Position numbers and translations under genes: made by a program. Positions 32,755 to 40,637 of a stretch of 60,507 nt of DNA are shown piece after piece; position 1 is the stretch's first letter, and each line of letters begins with the position of its first letter. The stretch is taken from positions 1 through 60,507 of the forward strand of contig JAUSID010000093.1 in the NCBI GenBank assembly GCA_030648295.1, in the 5' to 3' direction. The DNA is from Opitutaceae bacterium (GTDB lineage: Bacteria; Verrucomicrobiota; Verrucomicrobiia; Opitutales; Opitutaceae). The notes under the pieces are model-generated. The model had not been told where the DNA came from, did not search any database, and worked only from the letters and a program-made list of their open reading frames with translations.

Positions 32755-34335
32755 ATGAGCCTGCAATTCATCGATCTCGCCGTCATCGCGGCCTATTTCG
32801 CGGTGATTGCGGGTATCGGGATTTATGCGACGCGGGGGCCGAGGACGTCGGAGCAGTACTTCGTCGCCGGTCGCAGCATTCCGATGTGGGCGGTGTCGTT
32901 CACGATCATGGCCACGATCATCAGCACCGGGACTTTCGTTGGCCATCCCGGCACGGCCTATCAGAAAGGGCTGATCCTGCTCGTCCCGCACCTGCTCGTG
33001 CCGGTCGTGCTGCTCGTGGTCGCGCGCGTGGTCGTGCCCTTCTACCGGCGGGTCGTGCGGATGAGCGCCTATGAATATGTCGGCCAGCGATTCGGGATCG
33101 GCGGCCGGTTCTACACCTCGTTCGGTTTCCTGGCAGATCGCATCTTCGACCTCGGCGTGACGCTGGTCACCACGGCGCTCGCGATCAACGTGCTGACCGG
33201 CTGGGAGCTCAAAACCGTGATTGTCGGTGTCGGCGCGTTCACCATCCTCTACACCATGGCCGGTGGCATGACGGCGGTGGTGTGGACCGATGTCGTCCAA
33301 GGCGTGATCCTGATGGTCGGCGGACTCTTCGTGCTCGGCCGCCTGATGTTCGCGCCCGAGGCGGGTGCGCCATTCGCCGTCGTCGGGGAAACATGGCGGG
33401 CCGGAAAGCTGACGCTGGGCTCGTGGGACTGGTCGTGGCGTTCGCTGACCGATCCGGCGCTGACGACAACGTGGCTGTTCTCGCTCGCTTATGCGGTGCA
33501 GTGGACGCGGCGGTACGCGACCGATCAGCACATCGTGCAGCGTTACCTCGTGGCGGAATCGGATGAGGCCGCGAGCCGCGCTGCATTCGTGAGCGCGAGC
33601 CTGTGCGTGCCGGTTTTTGTGACCTTCATGTTTGCGGGGGCGTGCCTCGCGGGTTTTTTCCAGCTCGCGCACGTGCCGCCGCCGCCGGTGCCGGACAGCG
33701 CGATGCCGTATTTTCTAGCCCACTACATGCCCGCGGGGCTGCTCGGGCTGGTCGTGGCCGCGATCCTCGCCGCCGCGATGTCCACCGTCAGCGCCGATCT
33801 CAGCAGCGTCGGCACGGTGCTGACGACGGACTACTTCGCTTTCTTCGTGCCCGATTCGTCCGACCGCGCGCGGATGCTCTGCGGGCGCGTCATGATCATC
33901 CTCGGCGGTGCCCTCACGGTGGTGGCCGCGTGGCTGCTGCTGCCGGACAAGGACTCGGCGCCGCTGATGGAGCGCGTGATCATGATCGCGTCCATCCTCT
34001 CTGGCGGAACGCTCGGGCTTTTCTGTCTCGGATTCCTGACGCGTACCGCGACACGCCGCGGCTGCTACATCGGCATGGCAGCGTGCATCGTATTCACCGC
34101 CTGGGCGATCCTGACCGAACCGCGCAACCGGGCGCTCGATCTCGGATTCAACTTTCCGCTGAACCCAATCCTGATCGGGCTCGGTTCACACGTCGTTCTC
34201 TTCGCCACCGGCTGGCTGGCGAGTCGCGCGTTCGGCGGGCATGTCCCTTCCGACGTTGATCGATTGACCGTGTATGGACTCAAGGCCTACGCGGGAACGG
34301 CGCGGCCCGAGCCCGTGGAGGCAGGCCGGGCTTGA
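32755..34335 (+). CDS. Sodium:solute symporter (SSS family)
   Basis: This 526-residue inner-membrane symporter has about 13 membrane segments. The first is IDLAVIAAYFAVIAGIGIYA, followed by RGPRTSEQYFVAGRSIPMW, the SSS signature after helix 1, then TIISTGTFVGHPGTAYQKG, TVYTMAGGMTAVVWTDVVQG-like helix 5 and AMSTVSADLSSVGTVLTTDY in helix 9. SSS members import sugars, sugar acids or amino acids with sodium. It replaces the broken MFS transporter nearby as the only intact importer of the catabolic loci. The stop is followed 21 nt later by a signal-less sulfatase, consistent with uptake before desulfation. Confidence 0.92.
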   Translation: MSLQFIDLAVIAAYFAVIAGIGIYATRGPRTSEQYFVAGRSIPMWAVSFTIMATIISTGTFVGHPGTAYQKGLILLVPHLLVPVVLLVVARVVVPFYRRVVRMSAYEYVGQRFGIGGRFYTSFGFLADRIFDLGVTLVTTALAINVLTGWELKTVIVGVGAFTILYTMAGGMTAVVWTDVVQGVILMVGGLFVLGRLMFAPEAGAPFAVVGETWRAGKLTLGSWDWSWRSLTDPALTTTWLFSLAYAVQWTRRYATDQHIVQRYLVAESDEAASRAAFVSASLCVPVFVTFMFAGACLAGFFQLAHVPPPPVPDSAMPYFLAHYMPAGLLGLVVAAILAAAMSTVSADLSSVGTVLTTDYFAFFVPDSSDRARMLCGRVMIILGGALTVVAAWLLLPDKDSAPLMERVIMIASILSGGTLGLFCLGFLTRTATRRGCYIGMAACIVFTAWAILTEPRNRALDLGFNFPLNPILIGLGSHVVLFATGWLASRAFGGHVPSDVDRLTVYGLKAYAGTARPEPVEAGRA

Positions 34336-34356
34336 TCACCGGGAAGACGACGACCG

Positions 34357-35727
34357 ATGGCCACCGCTCCGCCGAACATCCTTTTGCTCATCGCCGATGA
34401 TTTCGGCGTGCACCAGCTCGGCCGCACCAGCGGCGGTGCCGGATTCTTCGCGACGCCGCACCTCGACCAGCTCGCGGCGCAGGGCGTGCGGTTCGCACGC
34501 GCCTACGCCACGGCGCCGGTATGTTCGCCGGCGCGCGCGAGTCTCTACACGGGCATGCACCCCGCGCGGTTGCACCTCACGGATTTCATCCCGGGCAGTG
34601 TGGTCGACAATCCGCCGCTGTTGATGCCGGAATGGCAGCGCGGACTGCCGGTTTCCGCCATCACCTTGGGCGACGCGTTCAAAGCGGCGGGCTATCACAC
34701 CGCTCACTTTGGAAAATGGCACCTCGCTCCCGACTACAATTACCAGCCGGGACGGGCCATGGATCCGGAATCACAGGGGTTCGACGAAGTATTCGTCACG
34801 CGCAAGCCGCGTCCAGAGGCCGATCCCGAGCACGACCCGCATCATGTCCAGGCGCTGACGGCACGGGCCATCGAATACTGCACCCGTCCGCGCGACCGGC
34901 CGTTCCTGTGTGTCGTGGCGCACAATTCCATCCATCGGCCGGAGCTCGCGCCCGCCCGCGTGATTGAAAAATACGCGCGCCAGCCGGGCGCGGATGAAAC
35001 GATGAACCGGCCCGTGCTGGCCGCGATGGTGGAGGAAATGGACAAAGGCGTCGGCCGGCTGATGGAGGCGCTGGCGGCGAGCGGCCGCGGGCGCGACACC
35101 CTGGTGATCTTCACGGCGGATCACGGGCCGGTCGGTCCGGCCGATACCCGCCAGCCGTTGCGGGGAGCGAAGGCGGATTTGTACGAGGGCGGATTGCGCG
35201 TGCCATTGCTGCTCCGCTGGCCGGGGCGGATTCCCACGGGAGCGGTGCGCGAGCAGCCGGTGACTGGTGCGGATTTATTCCCGACCGTGCTCGAGGTTGC
35301 GAAAATAAAATCGGCCGAGCCCGTCGATGGTTCGAGCCTCTGGCCCATGATCGAAAATGGCGGCCATCGTCTGGTCCATGATGCGCTGTTCTGGCATTAT
35401 CCGCATTATCATCATCTCGGAATCGCGCCGGCGGGCGCGATTCAAGCCGACGGCTGGAAACTCATCGAGTGGTTCGAGCCGAGCCTCGGTGCCGCGGGCG
35501 CGCTCACCCCTCGGTGCGAACTCTTCAACCTCGAGGCCGATCCGGCGGAAACGCACGACCTCGCTCCGACCGAGCGGACGCATTGCGAACAGCTGCTCGG
35601 CCGGCTGCGCGACTGGCGGCGTTCGGTTGGTGCCCAGGAAATGCGGCTCAACCCGCATTTCGATCCGCGCCAACCGACGCGGATCCTGCCGCCAGCGCTC
35701 GACACCAGCGCCCTCGAAGCGCCATGA
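34357..35727 (+). CDS. Sulfatase (S1 family), CSPAR type, no signal peptide
   Basis: This 456-residue sulfatase begins directly with MATAPPNILLLIADDFGVHQ. The formylglycine site is Cys56 in APVCSPARASLYTGMH, and FGKWHLAPDYNY and FTADHGPVGP are the later active-site parts. There is no room for an export signal, as the symporter stop is only 21 nt before the ATG. It should act in the cytoplasm. Its closest relative in the window is the exported enzyme at 28369. The TGA overlaps the next start as ATGA. Confidence 0.9.
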   Translation: MATAPPNILLLIADDFGVHQLGRTSGGAGFFATPHLDQLAAQGVRFARAYATAPVCSPARASLYTGMHPARLHLTDFIPGSVVDNPPLLMPEWQRGLPVSAITLGDAFKAAGYHTAHFGKWHLAPDYNYQPGRAMDPESQGFDEVFVTRKPRPEADPEHDPHHVQALTARAIEYCTRPRDRPFLCVVAHNSIHRPELAPARVIEKYARQPGADETMNRPVLAAMVEEMDKGVGRLMEALAASGRGRDTLVIFTADHGPVGPADTRQPLRGAKADLYEGGLRVPLLLRWPGRIPTGAVREQPVTGADLFPTVLEVAKIKSAEPVDGSSLWPMIENGGHRLVHDALFWHYPHYHHLGIAPAGAIQADGWKLIEWFEPSLGAAGALTPRCELFNLEADPAETHDLAPTERTHCEQLLGRLRDWRRSVGAQEMRLNPHFDPRQPTRILPPALDTSALEAP

Positions 35728-35810
35728 ATCCAATCATTCTCCAGCAGTCCCGCCGGATCCTTTTCGGCCCGGGCGCCCGCGCGATCTACCGCGCGGCGTA
35801 CCAACGATGA
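35724..35810 (+). pseudogene. Remnant of an iron-containing alcohol dehydrogenase
   Basis: A 28-codon frame, MNPIILQQSRRILFGPGARA then IYRAAYQR, overlaps the upstream sulfatase stop and the downstream pdxA start as ATGA on both sides. The first 19 residues match the N-terminus of Fe-ADH (MxxFxLQxPxRIxFGPGA) and no dehydrogenase body follows. DUF1537 kinase/PdxA2 clusters often carry a Fe-ADH, so a dehydrogenase seems to have been deleted in frame, leaving a translated stub. It may be kept because it couples translation of pdxA to the sulfatase. Confidence 0.6.
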
Positions 35811-36871
35811 CCACGCATGCCCAGGCAAATGCGGGCGGGACGCCCGCGCTCCCAGGTCCAGGCAAGCCGATCCTTGCGGTGACGATGGGCGACGCGGCGG
35901 GCACCGGACCCGAGCTAATCGCGCGCGCCTTTACCGATCCCGAAGTCCGCGTCGTGTGCCGTCCGGTCGTAATCGGCGCCGTGGAAGTGATGCGCGCAGC
36001 ACTCGCGATCACCGGCGTATCCTCGACGCTGCGACGAGTCGAATACCCGCGTGATACCGCGGACGACGCCGCGGTGATCGACGTCGTCGACCTCGGAAAC
36101 CTCGATGCGGGCAAATTGGAGCGCGGCAAGGTGAACGCCATCTCGGGTCGGGCTGCGTATGAATATATCAACCGCGCCGTCGAGCTGACGCTTGGTCGCG
36201 GCGCGGACGCAGTGGTGACGTCCGCGATCAACAAAGCCGCACTGCACGCGGCGGGGTTTCATTATGATGGGCACACGGAGCTGCTCGCGGAGCTGTGCGG
36301 CCGGCCGAAGGTCACGATGATGCTGGTCGCGGGCCGGCTCCGCATCTGCCACGTCAGCACGCACGTTTCGCTCGCGCAGGCGATCGCGCGCGTGAAGCCG
36401 GAGCGGATCCTGGAGGTCGTGGCGCTGGCCGACGAAGGGGTGCGGCAGCTGGGGATCGCGCGGCCGCACCTCGCCGTCGCGGGTTTGAATCCGCACGCCG
36501 GCGAAGGCGGACTCTTCGGCACCGAGGAGATCGAGTTCATCCTGCCGGCGATCGCGGAGGCGAATCGGCGCGGGTTCCAGGTCAGCGGTCCGTACGCGGG
36601 CGACACCGTTTTCTTCCGCACCCTCCAGGGCGAGTTCGATGGCGCGATCGCGATGTATCATGATCAAGGACACGTCGCGGCGAAGATGCTGGGGATCTGG
36701 CAGGGCGTGAACGTGACGCTCGGGCTGCCCATCATCCGCACGTCGGTCGAGCACGGGACGGATTTCGCCCATGCCGGGAAGGGCACCGGCGATCCGCGCA
36801 GCCTCGTGCAGGCGTTGAAGCTCGCCGCGATGATGGCGGCCAACCGGCGACCGGAGAAGGCCGAGCCATGA
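35807..36871 (+). CDS. pdxA: 4-hydroxythreonine-4-phosphate dehydrogenase family protein (PdxA2-like)
   Basis: This 354-residue PdxA-family enzyme shows LAVTMGDAAGTGPELIARAF, AISGRAAYEYINRAVELT, VVTSAINKAALHAAGFHYDG, HTELLAELCG and MYHDQGHVAAKML, giving the His/Asp metal ligands, and a terminal VEHGTDFAHAGKGTG. With a DUF1537 kinase two genes on, it is likely the PdxA2 type, which oxidatively decarboxylates phosphorylated four-carbon acids to dihydroxyacetone phosphate. It may also support B6 synthesis. The ATG at 35807 overlaps the preceding stop as ATGA. The first 18 codons contain the family A repeat (35831-35856), giving the NAGGTPALPG leader absent from other PdxA proteins. Confidence 0.87.
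   Translation: MTTHAQANAGGTPALPGPGKPILAVTMGDAAGTGPELIARAFTDPEVRVVCRPVVIGAVEVMRAALAITGVSSTLRRVEYPRDTADDAAVIDVVDLGNLDAGKLERGKVNAISGRAAYEYINRAVELTLGRGADAVVTSAINKAALHAAGFHYDGHTELLAELCGRPKVTMMLVAGRLRICHVSTHVSLAQAIARVKPERILEVVALADEGVRQLGIARPHLAVAGLNPHAGEGGLFGTEEIEFILPAIAEANRRGFQVSGPYAGDTVFFRTLQGEFDGAIAMYHDQGHVAAKMLGIWQGVNVTLGLPIIRTSVEHGTDFAHAGKGTGDPRSLVQALKLAAMMAANRRPEKAEP
35831..35856 (+). repeat. Family A repeat inside the pdxA coding sequence
   Basis: GCGGGCGGGACGCCCGCG followed by CTCCCAGG equals the intergenic unit at 18000-18025. Here it is in frame, encoding AGGTPALP near the PdxA N-terminus. Confidence 0.8.
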
Positions 36872-36887
36872 AATCCCATTCGATGCG

Positions 36888-39425
36888 ATGAAACCGCTGG
36901 CCCAAAAACGACCTGAGAAGATGCTGGCCGCATTGGCGGCACTCGCGCTGATGAACACCCCAACACGCGCGGAAACCGTCGCGCTGTGGTTGTTCGACGA
37001 ACAGGCCGGCGCCTACCCGAGTTCCGTGCTCAACGATGCCGGCCCGCGGAGCTATTTTCTGATCCTCGGCCGCGGCGCCGAGCTGGTGCCCGGCCGGTTT
37101 GGCAATGCGCTCCGGCCAATCGTGCCGCCGCCACTCGCGGTGACGTACCGCAGCTCGACCGAAGGCGGCGGCGGGGTGGCGTTCGGTTTGCGGCCGCCGC
37201 CGTCGAAACCCGGCCGCACGCAGCCGCCCCTGATGTGGGAGAATGCCCATTTCGCCGCCCTGTTCACCAATGGTGACGCCCACCTGCGCCGCGCACCGTT
37301 CGCGAACGCCACGGATTCGAAGCTCAATCTCGGGGAAAACGACTGGACGGTGGAAGGCTGGCTGCGACTCGAGGCCGCGGCGAAGGACGAGGGAGTGATT
37401 TTTGAACTCGGCTCGGGCCCGCGCGGCGAAAACGAACTCGTGACGCGGCTCACGGTTCTGCCCGCGGAGAACGCATTTGCGTTCACCGGGATTTCCATGC
37501 GGGCACCGCCGCCTTCGCTCGTGGCGACAAAAAGGATCGAATTTCCAAATCCCGCCGGCCCACCCGCCGGGGTGGCCCACCTTCAGACCATCACGCTCGC
37601 ACCGCGCGATCTCGCACTGCCGCGCGACACGTGGATGCATGTCGCGCTGGTGCATGTGGCCGCATCGGACGAACTCCGGTTGTTCGTCGACGGCCGGACT
37701 CGCGCCGTCGCCGCGGCGGCAATCGACGCGCTCCCGCATGGCGACGAAGCGTATGTGTCGGTCGGCCGGGATGGAAAATGGGGCCGGCCATGGGCGGGCG
37801 CGATCGATGAACTGCGAATTTCCGATCACGCGGTGTACCAGGCGGACTTCGCGCCGCCCGGGAGTTTTTCCAGGATGCACGGGAAAGCACTTCACCGTGC
37901 TCCACCGATCGCGGGCCCGCCCCTGCTGTTCGGGCCGGGTGAGAAAACCGGACGCGTCATCGAACTCGGATCGCGGCGGCATCTTTTCCTCGACGACGCG
38001 CTGCTCGCGAAACGGGAAAACATCAGTCTGGTGCCGCACCCGGCCAGGATGGCCGAACGGGTGTTGCAGGGCTCCGGCTGGATTTCCGTGGTCGATGCCG
38101 GGCCGGACGACATCCGGCTCTATGCCAACGGCCCGGACAACACGCTCGCGGTCTTCACGTCGAAGGATGGGGTGAACTTCGGCGCGCCGGACCTGGGCCA
38201 CGATTATCGCGGCCGGAAAAACATCGTGGTCACCGATCCCGCCTCGGTCGGAACCGTGTTCATCGATCGCAACGGGCCGCCGGACGAACGGTGGAAAATT
38301 GTCACCGGGCTGCGCGATCGCGGCGGCATCTTCGTGTACACGTCACCCGACGGGTTCGTGTGGCGCCGCCACGAAACCGCGGCCCTGCCTTTCTGGGCCG
38401 GCTCCGCCGTCAACGTGTTTTACGACGACCAGCGGCAGCGGTATGTGATCCACAACCGGACCGATTATTATCGCACCCCGGGCGGCACCACGAATCGCAA
38501 GTCGCTGCTCACCGAGGTGACCGACCTGCTGCAACCGTGGCCGTTTCGGCGCGTGTCCGCGGATGACACGCGGGCGGCAACCGCGCGCGGCGGGTTGACG
38601 CGTGCAACCGAACTCGATCCCTGGTGGCTCGACAACGGGCCGCTCGCGCCCGGCGGGTTCGGGCTGGAGTACCCGATTGCCTTCGAGGCGGACGCCGCGC
38701 TCGATCCGATCGGCACCGATGTCTACAACACGCGGGCGCAGAAGTATCCGTGGGCCGATGACGCCTACGTGGCCTTCCCGCTCTTCTTCTTTCACTACCA
38801 CCGCGACGGCCCGCCGCAGCGCCAGGTGCTCGCCGATCCAGCGCAGGCGCGCGGCTCCGGGCTGGTCGAAACCCAGCTGGCGGTGAGTCGCAACGGGCTC
38901 GGCTGGACACGGTATCCGCGTCCTGCGTACGTCGGGATCGGCGACGAGGATGGATACGCGGTGCGCCGTTCCTATGTCGGCCACGGGCTGGTCCGCCGCG
39001 GCCGGCAGCTCTGGCAGTATTCGTATACGCGTTCGACCTACCATGACGCGTACGAGAAGGCGACGCAGCCGGACACGATCCACCGGCTCGTGCAACGCGT
39101 CGACGGGTTTGTCTCGGCCGATGCGCCCTACACCGGGGGAGCTTTCACGACCAAGCCGCTGCGATTCCAGGGCAACCGGCTGCGGCTGAACGTGGACACC
39201 GATGCGGCCGGTTATCTGCAAATCGGATTTCTCGACGAGCATGGCGCGGCGATTCCCGGTTTTTCCGTGGACGACTGCGTCTACGTGAACGGCGACGAAA
39301 TCGACTACGAGGTCGAGTGGCTCGGCCCGGGAAAGGACGTCGGCGCTCTTGCCGGTCGCGTGGTCCAGCTCGTCGCGCGGATGCGAGGCACGAGTTTGTA
39401 TGCGCTGCAATTCGTGAAGCGATGA
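36888..39425 (+). CDS. Secreted LamG / five-bladed propeller glycosidase-like protein
   Basis: This 845-residue protein has a signal peptide (KMLAALAALALMNTPTRA). A concanavalin/LamG domain follows at about 25-330: LGENDWTVEGWLRLE, TWMHVALVHVAASDELRLFV and AGAIDELRISDHAVY. Residues 350-760 form a propeller of the GH32/GH43 type, with RRHLFLDDALLAKRENI, LAVFTSKDGVNFG, VYTSPDGFVWRRHE, FPLFFFHYHRDGP and QLAVSRNGLGWTRYP. A C-terminal beta domain follows (KPLRFQGNRLRLNVDTDAAG). Similar proteins are annotated glycosyl hydrolase family 32-like. The stop overlaps the next ATG as ATGA, tying the protein to the kinase gene. Substrate not deduced. Confidence 0.78.
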   Translation: MKPLAQKRPEKMLAALAALALMNTPTRAETVALWLFDEQAGAYPSSVLNDAGPRSYFLILGRGAELVPGRFGNALRPIVPPPLAVTYRSSTEGGGGVAFGLRPPPSKPGRTQPPLMWENAHFAALFTNGDAHLRRAPFANATDSKLNLGENDWTVEGWLRLEAAAKDEGVIFELGSGPRGENELVTRLTVLPAENAFAFTGISMRAPPPSLVATKRIEFPNPAGPPAGVAHLQTITLAPRDLALPRDTWMHVALVHVAASDELRLFVDGRTRAVAAAAIDALPHGDEAYVSVGRDGKWGRPWAGAIDELRISDHAVYQADFAPPGSFSRMHGKALHRAPPIAGPPLLFGPGEKTGRVIELGSRRHLFLDDALLAKRENISLVPHPARMAERVLQGSGWISVVDAGPDDIRLYANGPDNTLAVFTSKDGVNFGAPDLGHDYRGRKNIVVTDPASVGTVFIDRNGPPDERWKIVTGLRDRGGIFVYTSPDGFVWRRHETAALPFWAGSAVNVFYDDQRQRYVIHNRTDYYRTPGGTTNRKSLLTEVTDLLQPWPFRRVSADDTRAATARGGLTRATELDPWWLDNGPLAPGGFGLEYPIAFEADAALDPIGTDVYNTRAQKYPWADDAYVAFPLFFFHYHRDGPPQRQVLADPAQARGSGLVETQLAVSRNGLGWTRYPRPAYVGIGDEDGYAVRRSYVGHGLVRRGRQLWQYSYTRSTYHDAYEKATQPDTIHRLVQRVDGFVSADAPYTGGAFTTKPLRFQGNRLRLNVDTDAAGYLQIGFLDEHGAAIPGFSVDDCVYVNGDEIDYEVEWLGPGKDVGALAGRVVQLVARMRGTSLYALQFVKR

Positions 39426-40555
39426 ACGACTACCTGCTCGCGGACGACCTGAGCGGGGCGCTGGATGCAGCCGCGGCATTTCACCACTCCGGCCGGCGCG
39501 TGAGGATCGTGTGGTCCACCGAGGCGTGGCGCGCCGCCGGCCCGGAGGAGGTCGTCGCGTTCACCACGGAAACGCGCAACGCCTCGGCGGACGCGGCGGC
39601 GTCAGCCGTAACGGCGGCGATGACCTTCGGGACGCGACGGAAAGATCGGCTAAGGTACAAGAAGATCGATTCGACGCTGCGCGGACCGGTGGCGGCGGAA
39701 CTGGCCGCGGTGCTGGCGGCGCTGCCAGAACACAACGTCCTGTTCCTGCCCGCGAATCCCGCCGTGGGGCGCACCGTGCGCAACGAGGTTCTCCTCGTGA
39801 ATGGCGTGCCGGTGGCGCAGACGGAATTCGGCCGCGACCCGGCGAGCCCCGTCCGCGAAAGTTCGATCCGGCGGCTATTGGCCGCCGTGGCGACGGAGCG
39901 TGTCATCATCGCCGATGCGGAGACGGATGCTGACTTCGAAGCGGCGGTCCGCCATGTCCACCAACTCGGGCGCGAGTGGGTTGGCATCGGCTCCGGCGCG
40001 CTGGCGCGATTCGTGGCCCCACTTTGCGTGACGCCCGCCATTGCGAGCCGGCCTCCATCCGAGCCCCCGGCCGGCCCGATCCTGATGATCTGCGGCAGTG
40101 CTCACCCGCAGAACCACGCGCAGGCGCAAACCCTCGCGCGCGATTCGAACGTGCCCGTGATCACGGTCGCGGCGGAAAAGCCCGATGCCGCCGCGAGGGC
40201 CGCACGGCGCGCACTGGACGCGGATGGCGCAGCGACGCTCATGCTCGAATCCACCCGCACGGAGCGGGCGGCGGCGCTGCACGCGATCACCGTTGCCGCC
40301 GTGAACGTCATCGAAGCCGCCGGCGTTTCCCGGCTGTTTGTGACCGGCGGCGAAACCGCATTCGCGATCGGCCAGGCGCTGGCGGTCGACTCGCTGAATT
40401 TCCAAACCGAGATCGAGCCGGGGCTCAGCGTATCAGCCGGAATCATTCACGGTCGCAACGCGTGGTTCGCGATCAAGCCGGGCGGGTTCGGCGATGCCCA
40501 AACCTGGGTGCGGGCCTGGCGCGCCCTGACCACGCCGGAGCGGTTTCAAAATTGA
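39422..40555 (+). CDS. Four-carbon acid sugar kinase (DUF1537 / OtnK-DtnK family)
   Basis: This 377-residue cytoplasmic kinase phosphorylates four-carbon acids such as threonate, erythronate or 3-oxo-tetronate. The N-terminal DUF1537 domain shows YLLADDLSGALDAAAAFHHS, AFTTETRNASADAA, YKKIDSTLRGPVAAEL and VLFLPANPAVGRTVRNEVLL, then the nucleotide-binding C-terminal domain with RLFVTGGETAFAIGQAL and ELEPGLSAG-like EIEPGLSVSAGIIHG and IKPGGFGDAQTW. The partner PdxA2-like enzyme is two genes upstream. The start at ATG 39422 overlaps the previous stop. Exact acid unknown. Confidence 0.9.
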   Translation: MNDYLLADDLSGALDAAAAFHHSGRRVRIVWSTEAWRAAGPEEVVAFTTETRNASADAAASAVTAAMTFGTRRKDRLRYKKIDSTLRGPVAAELAAVLAALPEHNVLFLPANPAVGRTVRNEVLLVNGVPVAQTEFGRDPASPVRESSIRRLLAAVATERVIIADAETDADFEAAVRHVHQLGREWVGIGSGALARFVAPLCVTPAIASRPPSEPPAGPILMICGSAHPQNHAQAQTLARDSNVPVITVAAEKPDAAARAARRALDADGAATLMLESTRTERAAALHAITVAAVNVIEAAGVSRLFVTGGETAFAIGQALAVDSLNFQTEIEPGLSVSAGIIHGRNAWFAIKPGGFGDAQTWVRAWRALTTPERFQN

Positions 40556-40637
40556 CAGGCGCTCGTTTCAAAACTGCGATCCTTCCACCCTCGCCACCAG
40601 CGCGCCGCCATTCGCCGCGCGCGAAATCCCAATCCCC

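Noticed and set aside
40551-40580. TTGACA followed 17 nt later by TGCGAT as a promoter for the second TonB receptor
   Set aside because: The -10 match is poor and sigma-70 consensus is unreliable in this genome; it overlaps the kinase stop codon by chance.
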